Program-made: the position numbers and the translations under genes | Part shown: positions 6,148 through 13,161 of the stretch, in pieces | Numbering within the stretch: position 1 is the stretch's first letter | How the letters are laid out: every line of letters starts with the position of its first letter | The notes under the pieces: generated by a model | The model's database searches: none | Told to the model about the DNA's origin: nothing | What the model saw: only the letters and a program-made list of their open reading frames with translations | DNA from: an uncultured Porphyromonas sp. | GTDB taxonomy: Bacteria; Bacteroidota; Bacteroidia; Bacteroidales; Porphyromonadaceae | Reading direction: 5' to 3' | NCBI RefSeq assembly: GCF_915070105.1 | Contig: NZ_CAJZFJ010000043.1 | Span: 1 to 19,665 of the forward strand | DNA: 19,665 nt

Positions 6148-7371
6148 CTAGGGGTGGACGGCACGTACATTGAGCCCAATGAAGCGTAGATCCGAATGCA
6201 TCAGTGGCTTAGGTTTATCATAGAAGAAGACGGGTACGTAGCGGGTCTTGCTCCCTGTGTCCGTGAATTCGCTGAGGCGGTTAGTCCAAAAGATACTTGC
6301 TGCCCCACGGAGCATAAGCTTCGTCCTCTCCAAACGGCCATTCTTGCTCAGGATGATGGACTTGTGGTTGATCTTGCTGGTGGCCCTTAGACATACGATA
6401 CCATTGATTGTTTCCTCCAACCAGATGCAGTTATCGATGAGCTCCCAGATCTCCTCGTTGGTGGGGATACGAAAGGGTGCACCTAGCTTGGCTCGAGCGG
6501 CATCATCCTCGGGATCAAGAACGTCCTTGTTGTCGACGGAGCCATCGAAGCTGAGCCAAGAAGAGAAGCAGTACTTGGTGAAGCCATAGTTCAGCGGGTC
6601 ATTCACTTGGGGCTTGGCGAGCTTATAGGTGCTCATCTCGAAGCTGTTTGTCCTAGGCTCTGTCTCGCCCCAGGCATAGTAGTCGCCATAGTCCTCGGGG
6701 TTTACGGCTCCGAGGTATCTGGTAGACCACTTGACACTGAGCCCGAGGTCTACGTACTCCATTGGGTCGTTCTCGAGCAGGCGTTTGATCTCGGATAGTC
6801 TCTTGAGGATCTCGGTAAAGGCTACTTCTGCAGGGGTACTCTTGTCTCTCAGCTTATCCAGCTGGGCATCAATGGCGGTGATGAGTCTCATGACTAGCCT
6901 CTTGCCCTCGCTGCTGAGGAAGTGGTGGTTCTTGACCTGGGTCGAGAGGAGTGGGGTAGCTTTCTCTAGGAGGGCGAGTTTCTCCTTAGGGGTGGACGTC
7001 AGATCCTTGACGACTACTTCGAGGAGGTCAAATTTTTTCACCAGCACGAGCTCTGACCTTATCGCAGCCTCTATGAGATAGAGCTTGGTCTTCATCTGGT
7101 ACTTCGCATTGACGAGCACCTCGGCGATTTTGATGAACTTCTCGTGTTCGCCTGCTCTCATTTTGTTTATGAGCTCAATGAGCTTATGGGTGGCCTCCTC
7201 ATCCTTGAGTGTACCGTCCTCGATCGCCTTGATGGCCTCCTCGTAGGTCTTGGGGTCCGTGATCTCGACTGGGGGCTTAGGAGGATCCTTCTTGCAGGAG
7301 GAGCAGGAGGAGATGCAGGTTAGGGCTAGGGCGCCCAGCGCCAGTAGTAGGGTGATAGGTCTCCGTGTCAT
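6148..7371 (-). CDS. Lipoprotein with helical N-terminal region and a Bacteroidota surface-type C-terminal domain
   Basis: A predicted exported lipoprotein of 407 aa. The signal peptide MTRRPITLLLALGALALTC is followed by lipobox I-S-S-C (Cys23). Residues about 35-200 are strongly helical and charged (YEEAIKAIEDGTLKDEEATH, LLEVVVKDLTSTPKEKLALL), probably a bundle or spacer. From about residue 200 comes EYVDLGLSVKW, then GAVNPEDYGDYYAWGETEPR and FRIPTNEEIWELID, phrases of a repeat-rich domain common in surface or secreted proteins of Bacteroidota, sometimes listed with the Fibrobacter succinogenes major paralogous domain. It ends FIGLNVRAVHP. The gene stands alone, with an apparently long leader and a promoter at 7684-7750. 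Location is probably the cell surface; function unknown. Confidence 0.88.
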   Translation of the reverse strand: MTRRPITLLLALGALALTCISSCSSCKKDPPKPPVEITDPKTYEEAIKAIEDGTLKDEEATHKLIELINKMRAGEHEKFIKIAEVLVNAKYQMKTKLYLIEAAIRSELVLVKKFDLLEVVVKDLTSTPKEKLALLEKATPLLSTQVKNHHFLSSEGKRLVMRLITAIDAQLDKLRDKSTPAEVAFTEILKRLSEIKRLLENDPMEYVDLGLSVKWSTRYLGAVNPEDYGDYYAWGETEPRTNSFEMSTYKLAKPQVNDPLNYGFTKYCFSSWLSFDGSVDNKDVLDPEDDAARAKLGAPFRIPTNEEIWELIDNCIWLEETINGIVCLRATSKINHKSIILSKNGRLERTKLMLRGAASIFWTNRLSEFTDTGSKTRYVPVFFYDKPKPLMHSDLRFIGLNVRAVHP

Positions 7372-7683
7372 GTCTGTATGTATTGAGTTTGGTACGTCTT
7401 GTAGGGTGAGGTGTATCCACCTATCCGAGGGTGACTAGGTGCATTTGCCTAGGGGCTGCTAGTCACAGTCTAAGCTGTGGGGGTAGGGAGGTTGACCTCT
7501 TCATGTTGGTCCCGTGTCTTGGTTGGAAAAATAGATGATGCTCATGCTTGTCTCTTTGGATAGCAGGGGGAGGCGAAATTCTCCCCCTGCACCAGTAACC
7601 AAATCTACAATATGACTATCTACAATAAGTCAATCTGAAACTCATGAAGAGCACCCTGCGGTAGGTGTCTCCTTATCCCGATA
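7372..7683 (-). promoter_or_regulatory. Long structured leader of the 407-aa lipoprotein gene
   Basis: If transcription starts at the -7 box at 7684-7691, the mRNA carries about 300 nt before the ATG at 7371. This stretch contains a perfect 10-bp hairpin (7563-7572 with 7581-7590), a 10-bp direct repeat ATCTACAATA at 7603-7612 and 7618-7627, a TGACT/AGTCA inverted pair around the second copy, and a GACTAG/CTAGTC pair near 7432-7464. Only very short minus-strand frames occur (about 9-14 codons, for example MSIIYFSNQDTGPT). No known riboswitch is recognised. Confidence 0.45.
7563..7590. other. 10-bp perfect hairpin in the lipoprotein leader
   Basis: GCAGGGGGAG (7563-7572) and CTCCCCCTGC (7581-7590) pair perfectly around an 8-nt loop. 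There is no T-run on either strand. It could be a leader structure or a partial terminator. Confidence 0.6.
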
Positions 7684-7691
7684 CAAAGGTA
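7684..7691 (-). promoter_or_regulatory. -7 box of the 407-aa lipoprotein gene
   Basis: The minus strand reads TACCTTTG, an exact -7 match. No -33 TTG is present; instead two direct repeats lie immediately upstream, as at an activator-dependent promoter. Confidence 0.6.
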
Positions 7692-7719
7692 GAGAGGTTA
7701 TTTAAGGCTGGGGCTGTGC

Positions 7720-7750
7720 TAATCGGACAGAAAGCTGCTCTAATTGGACA
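7720..7750 (-). promoter_or_regulatory. Direct repeats 21 bp apart upstream of the promoter (possible activator sites)
   Basis: Plus-strand copies TAATCGGACA (7720-7729) and TAATTGGACA (7741-7750) match in 9 of 10 positions, with starts exactly 21 bp apart. Read on the minus strand (TGTCCGATTA, TGTCCAATTA) they fall roughly 40 and 60 bp upstream of the predicted start of transcription, on the same face of the helix. Same-face direct repeats at this spacing are typical of response-regulator sites such as LytTR or LuxR-type proteins. The regulator is not identifiable here. Confidence 0.55.
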
Positions 7751-7912
7751 TCTTTGCTTAGGCTAGCTCTCGGTGGGCTGTGTATATCGGAGATTTAGCA
7801 GTCCTGATCTGACGTGCTATCTGCATGGATGAGTGTCGGTATGCTGTGTGCTGCTGGTATAGATACTACCCGAGGGGAGGTGTGGGCAAAGAGTCCCTTG
7901 CATCCATATATA
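7751..7912. other. Spacer with no recognisable feature
   Basis: Between the direct repeats and the terminator of the 172-aa lipoprotein gene. Only short frames without family resemblance were seen, and no RNA gene, promoter match or repeat. Confidence 0.5.
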
Positions 7913-7958
7913 CGCCAAGCCCCCACCTAGGTCTGTAGTCCTAGGTGGGGGCTTGGCG
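7913..7958 (-). terminator. 19-bp perfect hairpin after the 172-aa lipoprotein gene
   Basis: Arms 7913-7931 and 7940-7958 pair perfectly over 19 bp with an 8-nt loop, 37 nt after the lipoprotein stop on the minus strand. It is the longest perfect stem in the window and lacks a U-tract. Confidence 0.75.
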
Positions 7959-7995
7959 TGGTATGCTATCTTGCTATGAGCGTGGCAGGCTCGGG

Positions 7996-8514
7996 CTAGC
8001 CCTCGCACTCGATGATGACCCCCTCTTCCTGCTGGAGGGTTACTGGGGCTAGGTAGTCCCGTGAGACGATGATCGCCACGAAGGGACGCATCTTGGCTCC
8101 ATGGAGGCTGAAGCCTTCCCTAAGTCGATAGGTGAGGGTCAGCCCCCCAGAGGAGTTTCGGACGAGGGAGACGGGGATAATCTCCGTTTCCGTACCGGCG
8201 GGGGGAAGGGCAATAGGAATCACGAACTCCCGAGACCAGTCGATCTCGGTCGGGAGCTGTCCCATAGCGGCTGCCATGCCGAGGTACTTCTCTTGGTCCT
8301 TAGCCGAGGTGATGACGGTGGGTAGGCTATCGCTCGTGGCGAAGTAGTTCTCCGCTAGGCGGTAGGGGACGATTGAGTCCGTGGTGACGACTCCTGCCGT
8401 GGCAGTGCTGTCGGTAGCAGTGCTGTCGGTACTTGCGCTCCCGCTCTGTCCCGAGCTACAGGCTATGAGGCTAGTGACGGCAAGAGGGAGTGCGAGGAGG
8501 ATAAGCTTCTTCAT
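7996..8514 (-). CDS. Predicted lipoprotein, 172 aa, unknown function
   Basis: The signal peptide MKKLILLALPLAVTSLIAC carries a good lipobox (L-I-A then Cys19). A low-complexity Ser/Thr/Ala linker follows (SSGQSGSASTDSTATDSTAT), common in surface-tethered proteins. The mature domain starts near residue 50 and is strand-rich: LPTVITSAKDQEKYLGMAAA, REFVIPIALPPAGTETEIIP, SSGGLTLTYRLREG, then RPFVAIIVSR. The EFVIPIALPPAG strand followed by GG-x-TLTYR loosely resembles small beta-barrel domains of the PrcB type, but I would not assign it. The upstream spacer is rich in palindromes and the gene has its own terminator, so it is probably a single regulated unit. Confidence 0.82.
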   Translation of the reverse strand: MKKLILLALPLAVTSLIACSSGQSGSASTDSTATDSTATAGVVTTDSIVPYRLAENYFATSDSLPTVITSAKDQEKYLGMAAAMGQLPTEIDWSREFVIPIALPPAGTETEIIPVSLVRNSSGGLTLTYRLREGFSLHGAKMRPFVAIIVSRDYLAPVTLQQEEGVIIECEG

Positions 8515-8568
8515 ATTCTCTTGATCTTGTTTGTTTGCGAAGGCTCCCCTCCGCCCAGAGCTATGCCC

Positions 8569-8599
8569 TATATAATATACGGAGGAGGTATATCATATA
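8569..8599. repeat. AT-rich 12-bp dyad upstream of the 172-aa lipoprotein gene
   Basis: TATATAATATAC (8569-8580) and GTATATCATATA (8588-8599) are complementary at 11 of 12 positions, around the purine-rich loop GGAGGAG. It lies about 55-85 bp upstream of the lipoprotein ATG, where a promoter or operator is expected, although no TAnnTTTG box is found. Confidence 0.55.
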
Positions 8600-8622
8600 A
8601 CGTACCTCATATAGAGGAACGT
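8600..8622. repeat. Second dyad directly abutting the first
   Basis: ACGTACCTC (8600-8608) and GAGGAACGT (8614-8622) pair at 8 of 9 positions around ATATA. It begins at the base after the 8569-8599 dyad ends. Part of it (TACCTC) can pair instead with GAGGTA at 8585-8590, so two exclusive structures are possible. Confidence 0.5.
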
Positions 8623-8696
8623 ATCTTAGCCGTAGTCTCTCGTGACTAGGTGCTAGCCCCGAGAAATAGACCTAGGAGAGATCGCTATCGGGGACA

Positions 8697-8707
8697 TACC
8701 GAGAGCG
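8697..8707. repeat. Partial copy of the 3249-3357 array unit
   Basis: TACCGAGAGCG is identical to the core and right arm of the five-copy array 5.3 kb away, and the preceding CA matches array copy 3 (CATACCGAGAGCG). The left arm is not kept. It lies 6 bp before the palindrome array at 8713. Confidence 0.6.
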
Positions 8708-8712
8708 GTGTT

Positions 8713-8774
8713 GTGTACACGCGTGTATACAACAGTGTACACACGTGTACACAATGGTATACACGCGTGTACAC
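8713..8774. repeat. Three 18-bp palindromes in alternating purine-pyrimidine sequence, 22-bp period
   Basis: Copies are at 8713-8730 (GTGTACACGCGTGTATAC), 8735-8752 (GTGTACACACGTGTACAC) and 8757-8774 (GTATACACGCGTGTACAC), separated by AACA and AATG. Each is a near-perfect palindrome and strictly alternates purine and pyrimidine over all 18 bases. Copy 3 is the exact reverse complement of copy 1, so the 62-bp block is itself a large dyad. With its flanks (TGTTG/CAACA) copy 1 extends to a 26-bp palindrome (8709-8734) with one mismatched pair. It lies between divergent genes: the 172-aa lipoprotein (minus) and murD (plus). Confidence 0.92.
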
Positions 8775-9012
8775 TCAGCCCTCCTAGGTAGTAGGTGTAT
8801 CCTTGGTACGTCTACAGCTGGGACACGGATGCTCTATTCAGAGGGTCTACTCCTCGACTACCCAGCCCTTGAGCTCTAGTGATTTCAAGCCTCAGCTCTA
8901 GGGAGTAGGGGATGAGGAGGGTGGTGTTTGGAGAAGTGCGTATTTTTACCGAAAATTGTAGCCCAAAAGCCTTATTACAGCACCCTATAACTAGGGTCAA
9001 GGCGAGACAAAG
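8775..9012 (+). other. murD upstream region, no clear promoter
   Basis: No exact TAnnTTTG box is seen before murD. The nearest AT-rich candidate is TATTTTTA near 8940. The stretch just before the start codon is A-rich (GACAAAG). No RNA gene or frame worth listing was found. Confidence 0.4.
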
Positions 9013-10407
9013 ATGAATATAGGCACTATGACAGAAGAGAATAGTAGGGCGGTGGTCCTAGGGGCAGGAGAGAGCGGCGTAGGTGCTGCTCTGCTCTACC
9101 AGAGTAGAGGGATCCCCGTCTTTGTATCTGACTATGGTCGGATAGCGGAGAAGTACAAGGCGGAGCTCGAGGAGCATCGTATCCCCTACGAAGAAGGGGC
9201 ACATAGCCAAGAGGTCATCCTACGAGCCACCGAGGTAGTCAAGAGCCCCGGCATCCCCGAGAAGGCACCGATCATGCAGGCCATCCGTGAGCGAGGGATC
9301 CCCGTCCTCTCGGAGATCGAACTGGCTGGTCGCTACCTCAAGAGTAAGGTCATCGGCATCACGGGAAGTAATGGTAAGACTACGACGACGATGTGGATCC
9401 ACCACATTCTCTCCGAGGCAGGTATCCGAGTGGGGCTAGCGGGGAACGTCGGCTTTAGCCTAGCCCGTCAGGTGATCAGTGAGGATCAGCCCGAGTACTT
9501 CGTCGTAGAGCTAAGCAGCTTCCAGCTCGACGACATGCACCGCTTCCGTGTGCATATCGCCCTGCTGATGAATATCACCCCTGACCATCTGGATCGCTAT
9601 CACTATGACTTCGAGGAGTACGCTATGGCTAAGATGCGTATCCTGCAGAATCAGACGAAGAAGGATGCCTTCATCTACTGGGGCGAGGATGAGTTCATCT
9701 CCCGCTATGTGATGATGCATCAGCCGATGGCGATGAAGTGCCTGCCCTTCCTAACCTATCCGCAGGTGGGCTCAGCGGCAGACCGATCGGATGACAATGT
9801 GATGCGCCTACACTTCGATGGTAAGCACTTCGAGATCCCGATCGATCAGCTTGCGCTACAGGGGCCTCACAACCTACAGAATGCGATGGCAGCCTCGATC
9901 ACGGCACTGCATATAGGTGTCTCTCCTGAGGTGCTCACTCGTGCCCTGCGGGACTTCGTGAACGTGCCACACCGCCTAGAGAAGGTCGGGGTACTCGATG
10001 GAGTACGCTATATCAATGACTCTAAGGCGACCAATATCAGTTCTACCTACTATGCCCTGCGCACGATGACCACCCCCTATGTGCTCATCCTCGGGGGCGA
10101 GGATAAGGGGAACGACTACCTCGATATCACCGAGCAGATCGTCTCGGGGGCACGCGGGCTCATCTTCCTGACGACCGATGTGCTGAAGCTCTACCGAGCC
10201 TTCCACGGCAAGGTGGAGCATATCGCCTCTGCCCTCTCTATGGAGGAGGCGATCGCCCACGCCCGAGAGATGGCTCGGCCGGGAGATACCGTCCTGCTCT
10301 CGCCTGCATGTGCGAGCTTTGACCTCTTTAAGAGCTACATTCACCGAGGCGATTGCTTCCGTGAGATCGTGCAGAGACTGATCAAGGAGGAGAGCAGGCA
10401 TGATTAG
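9013..10407 (+). CDS. murD: UDP-N-acetylmuramoyl-L-alanine--D-glutamate ligase
   Basis: Adds D-glutamate to UDP-MurNAc-L-alanine in cytoplasmic peptidoglycan precursor synthesis, using ATP. The N-terminal Rossmann-like domain opens AVVLGAGESGVGAALLYQSR; the ATP-binding loop is GSNGKTT (118-124); the central domain has VVELSSFQLDD and NITPDHLDRY; the C-terminal domain starts near VPHRLEKVG and INDSKATN. At 464 aa it is slightly longer than the usual 440-455. The start at 9013 gives MNIGTMTEENS; an in-frame ATG at 9028 (MTEENS) is a possible alternative. The last 8 bp overlap ftsW, so the genes are translationally linked. Confidence 0.97.
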   Translation: MNIGTMTEENSRAVVLGAGESGVGAALLYQSRGIPVFVSDYGRIAEKYKAELEEHRIPYEEGAHSQEVILRATEVVKSPGIPEKAPIMQAIRERGIPVLSEIELAGRYLKSKVIGITGSNGKTTTTMWIHHILSEAGIRVGLAGNVGFSLARQVISEDQPEYFVVELSSFQLDDMHRFRVHIALLMNITPDHLDRYHYDFEEYAMAKMRILQNQTKKDAFIYWGEDEFISRYVMMHQPMAMKCLPFLTYPQVGSAADRSDDNVMRLHFDGKHFEIPIDQLALQGPHNLQNAMAASITALHIGVSPEVLTRALRDFVNVPHRLEKVGVLDGVRYINDSKATNISSTYYALRTMTTPYVLILGGEDKGNDYLDITEQIVSGARGLIFLTTDVLKLYRAFHGKVEHIASALSMEEAIAHAREMARPGDTVLLSPACASFDLFKSYIHRGDCFREIVQRLIKEESRHD

Positions 10408-11650
10408 CTCGATATCTACACTAGAGGGTGCACCCCCAGGCCAGCAGCGTCGGTGGTATCAGCGTGTCTTCGATGGGAATGGACTGCTGTGGGTCTTGTA
10501 CTTCACGTTCATTATCCTCTCGGTCTTCACTGTCTCTAGTGCGATCAGCTCGGACTTCTATAAGAGCCTCTCCTCGGGAGGGTTCAATCCGATAGCCAAG
10601 CATTGGATGATGCTCTTCATGGGGGTCTGTACAGCGATCTTCATGAGCTCGCTCCCAGCTAAGTACTATCGGGTGTATGTGCCGATATTCCTACTGTTCA
10701 TAGTCCTAGCTCTGACGGTCTATCTACTCATGTTTGGGAAGTCCATTAATGGGGCTGAGCGATGGGTCGATCTCGGCTTCATCACGATACAGCCCTCAGA
10801 ATTCATGCGTGTGCTCCTCGTCCTGTGGGGGGCGCTCATTGCAGGTTCTGATCGGAAGGAAAATCCCAAGAAAGCTATCGTCTACTATGCCTATTGGATC
10901 TTCTTTGGGGGGATCTGTCTGCTGCTGAGCATCGGCAACCTCTCCACGGGGCTTATTCTCCTCTCCTTCCTCTTCGTCTACTCCTGGGTGCTGAAGGCTC
11001 CTCGGCGAGCCTTGTTGCGCTTTTCGGGTATAGGGCTGGGGCTGGCGCTTATGTCCGTTATTGTCCTTTTCACTCTTCCTGACAGCCTCCTCCCTGGGCG
11101 AGCCACGACGTGGCGTAACCGACTCGAGCGAGCAGTGAGCACGCCCGAGGATCAGTTTAAGATCACAGATGAGAACCGCCAGGAGCAGATGGGGCGTATC
11201 GCTATCGCCCGTGGGCAAACCCCACATGGCCCCGGCAAGAGTAAGATCCGAGATACGCTGGCTATGGCCTACTCCGACTATCTCTATGCAATCATCATCG
11301 AGGAGTATAGCTTCCTGGGCTTGCTCCTCATCCCAGGTCTCTACCTCTGCTGGATGTATCTAGCGCTGAGGGAGGCGCGAAAACAGACGAATACCTATCG
11401 GAGTAACCTCCTCAAGGGCTTCGGTATCCTCTATCCGATGCAGGCCATCGTCAATATGGTGGTGGCCTCGGGGATTATCAGCACGGGGCAGACCCTGCCT
11501 CTGCTGAGCTATGGAGGCTCCTCCATCATCGCTGCGAGCATGGCCTTCGGGATCATGATCGGAGCTAGCCGAGTGGACAAGGATAAGCGAATCAAGAAGG
11601 CTGAGGCATCTGAGGAGGATCACTTCGCCCAGCAAATAGAACAGCTATGA
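10400..11650 (+). CDS. ftsW: FtsW, septal peptidoglycan polymerase (SEDS family)
   Basis: A polytopic inner-membrane glycosyltransferase that polymerises lipid II at the division septum together with its class B penicillin-binding protein. The 416-aa protein shows about ten hydrophobic segments and SEDS motifs: NGAERWVDLGFITIQPSEFM early, GPGKSKIRDTLAMAYSDYLY and AIIIEEYSFLGLL in the large periplasmic loop, and GQTLPLLSYGGSSIIAASMA near the C-terminus. The cytoplasmic N-terminus (about 30 residues) is charged. The start overlaps murD by 8 bp and the stop overlaps the murG start as ATGA, the usual cell-wall cluster arrangement. FtsW rather than RodA is chosen because it lies between murD and murG. 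Confidence 0.95.
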   Translation: MISSISTLEGAPPGQQRRWYQRVFDGNGLLWVLYFTFIILSVFTVSSAISSDFYKSLSSGGFNPIAKHWMMLFMGVCTAIFMSSLPAKYYRVYVPIFLLFIVLALTVYLLMFGKSINGAERWVDLGFITIQPSEFMRVLLVLWGALIAGSDRKENPKKAIVYYAYWIFFGGICLLLSIGNLSTGLILLSFLFVYSWVLKAPRRALLRFSGIGLGLALMSVIVLFTLPDSLLPGRATTWRNRLERAVSTPEDQFKITDENRQEQMGRIAIARGQTPHGPGKSKIRDTLAMAYSDYLYAIIIEEYSFLGLLLIPGLYLCWMYLALREARKQTNTYRSNLLKGFGILYPMQAIVNMVVASGIISTGQTLPLLSYGGSSIIAASMAFGIMIGASRVDKDKRIKKAEASEEDHFAQQIEQL

Positions 11651-12744
11651 TACAGAGAGCTATCATCAGTGGAGGAGGTACAGGAGGGCATATCTTCCCT
11701 GCGGTCTCCATCGCCGAAGCGCTGAAGCGGCGCTACCCAGATATCGAACTCCTCTTCATCGGTGCAGAGGGACGCATGGAGATGCAGCGTGTGCCTCAGG
11801 CTGGCTTCCCGATACGGGGGCTGAAGATCAGGGGGCTAGACCGTCGTCGCCTCTGGCGTAATGTCGGGGTCATACGAGACTTCCTACGGGCACTGGTCAC
11901 GGCACGAGATATTATCCGAGACTTCCAGCCCCAGATCGTCATCGGGGTAGGGGGCTATGCAAGTGCTCCTACGCTCAAGGCCGCACAGAGCCTTGGCATC
12001 CCAACACTGATCCAAGAGCAGAACTCCTACGCAGGCGTTACGAATAAGTTCCTCGCACGTCGTGCTACGCGCATCTGTGTCGCCTATCCCGATATGGAGC
12101 GCTTCTTCCCTAAGGATAAGATCATACTGACGGGTAATCCCATCCGTCCCATGATCGAGCACCTAACGGCGACGAGAGAGGAGGCCTTGGCCTACTTCTC
12201 CCTTCCCCCCGAAACCCAGCGAGTGGTGCTCGTCGTCGGGGGTAGTCTCGGTGCACGGACGATCAACGAAGCTGTAGGCTCACGACTCAAGGAGTGGGAG
12301 GTCTCGGGTGTTGCTCTCATCTGGCAGACAGGAGAGGCCTTTGAGCCTCAGGCACAGCAGCTCTGTCAGGGGCGTGACTTCCCCCATTGGGTCTCTGCCT
12401 TCATCCAGCGGATGGATCTAGCCTATACCCTAGCAGATGTCGTGGTGTCACGTGCGGGAGCAAGTGCGATCTCTGAGCTCTGTCAGCTAGGCAAGCCTAC
12501 GATCCTTGTGCCCTCGCCCAACGTAGCCGAGGATCATCAGACGAAGAATGCTCTAGCTCTATCGCTCCGTGGAGCTGCCATCCTCGTCCCCGACCAGGAG
12601 GCACAGAGGGACCTCACTCCCCGAGCCCTAGAGCTGGTGGGCGATGAGCCTGCACGTCGATCGCTCTCCGAAGAGATCCTAAAGCTAGCTCTGCCTGCCG
12701 CTGCTGATCGGATCGTCGATGAGATCGAGAGGCTTGTCCCTTAG
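11647..12744 (+). CDS. murG: UDP-GlcNAc:undecaprenyl-PP-MurNAc-pentapeptide GlcNAc transferase
   Basis: Converts lipid I to lipid II on the cytoplasmic face of the inner membrane. Diagnostic motifs are GGGTGGHIFPA (9-19, the first phosphate-binding loop), GVGGYASAPTLKAAQSLGIP, LIQEQNSYAGVTNKFLARRA and, in the C-terminal UDP-GlcNAc-binding domain, VVGGSLGARTIN, VSRAGASAISEL and PSPNVAEDHQTKNA. At 365 aa the length is typical. Its start overlaps the ftsW stop in ATGA. Normally murC and ftsQ/A/Z follow; here the gene is followed by a noncoding stretch and the tRNA-Thr/tuf operon, so murG ends the cluster fragment. Confidence 0.97.
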   Translation: MIQRAIISGGGTGGHIFPAVSIAEALKRRYPDIELLFIGAEGRMEMQRVPQAGFPIRGLKIRGLDRRRLWRNVGVIRDFLRALVTARDIIRDFQPQIVIGVGGYASAPTLKAAQSLGIPTLIQEQNSYAGVTNKFLARRATRICVAYPDMERFFPKDKIILTGNPIRPMIEHLTATREEALAYFSLPPETQRVVLVVGGSLGARTINEAVGSRLKEWEVSGVALIWQTGEAFEPQAQQLCQGRDFPHWVSAFIQRMDLAYTLADVVVSRAGASAISELCQLGKPTILVPSPNVAEDHQTKNALALSLRGAAILVPDQEAQRDLTPRALELVGDEPARRSLSEEILKLALPAAADRIVDEIERLVP

Positions 12745-12755
12745 TGAGACCTCTC

Positions 12756-12837
12756 CTCCCTCCTAGACCTATTAAGAGGGAGAGCTCTGGGTCGCATAGA
12801 TGTCCTGGAATGGGGGGCTCTTGGGGAATGCCCCCAT
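12756..12837 (+). terminator. Weak hairpins after murG
   Basis: Two modest inverted repeats follow the murG stop: CTCCCTC (12756-12762) with GAGGGAG (12776-12782), and ATGGGGG (12810-12816) with CCCCCAT (12831-12837). Neither has a T-run. They are the only termination candidates before the next promoter. Confidence 0.35.
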
Positions 12838-12912
12838 CCTATATATTAAGGAGTCCGGGGGCTCGGAATGGCCAAGAAGCCCGATAGGATAGGGGAAGAA
12901 TCGCAGGTAAGT

Positions 12913-12943
12913 TTTGGTATATTCAGAAAAGTCTGTATATTTG
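12913..12943 (+). promoter_or_regulatory. Promoter of the tRNA-Thr/tuf operon
   Basis: TTTG (12913-12916) and TATATTTG (12936-12943) are 19 bp apart, an ideal match to the Bacteroidota -33/-7 consensus, as expected for a highly expressed operon. Transcription would start near 12950, about 77 nt before tRNA-Thr. Confidence 0.85.
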
Positions 12944-13026
12944 CACCCGAATTGGTCTGTGTACCACCTGATTCGCAGACGAAATCGTGGAGAAGAGGCG
13001 TCTTCTCTCACTACGTAAGATGACAA

Positions 13027-13098
<72 letters not shown>

Positions 13099-13161
13099 CA
13101 CAGGTCAGAGTCGACGTAAGACAACGCAGAATATTTTCTTAAGAATAGATAGATTTTAGTT

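Noticed and set aside
7817..8008. 63-codon minus frame after the 172-aa lipoprotein
   Set aside because: It runs through the 19-bp terminator hairpin and overlaps the lipoprotein stop; low-complexity sequence with no family resemblance.
8812..9000. 62-codon minus frame before murD
   Set aside because: No promoter and no recognisable domain, and it lies in the murD upstream region; likely chance.
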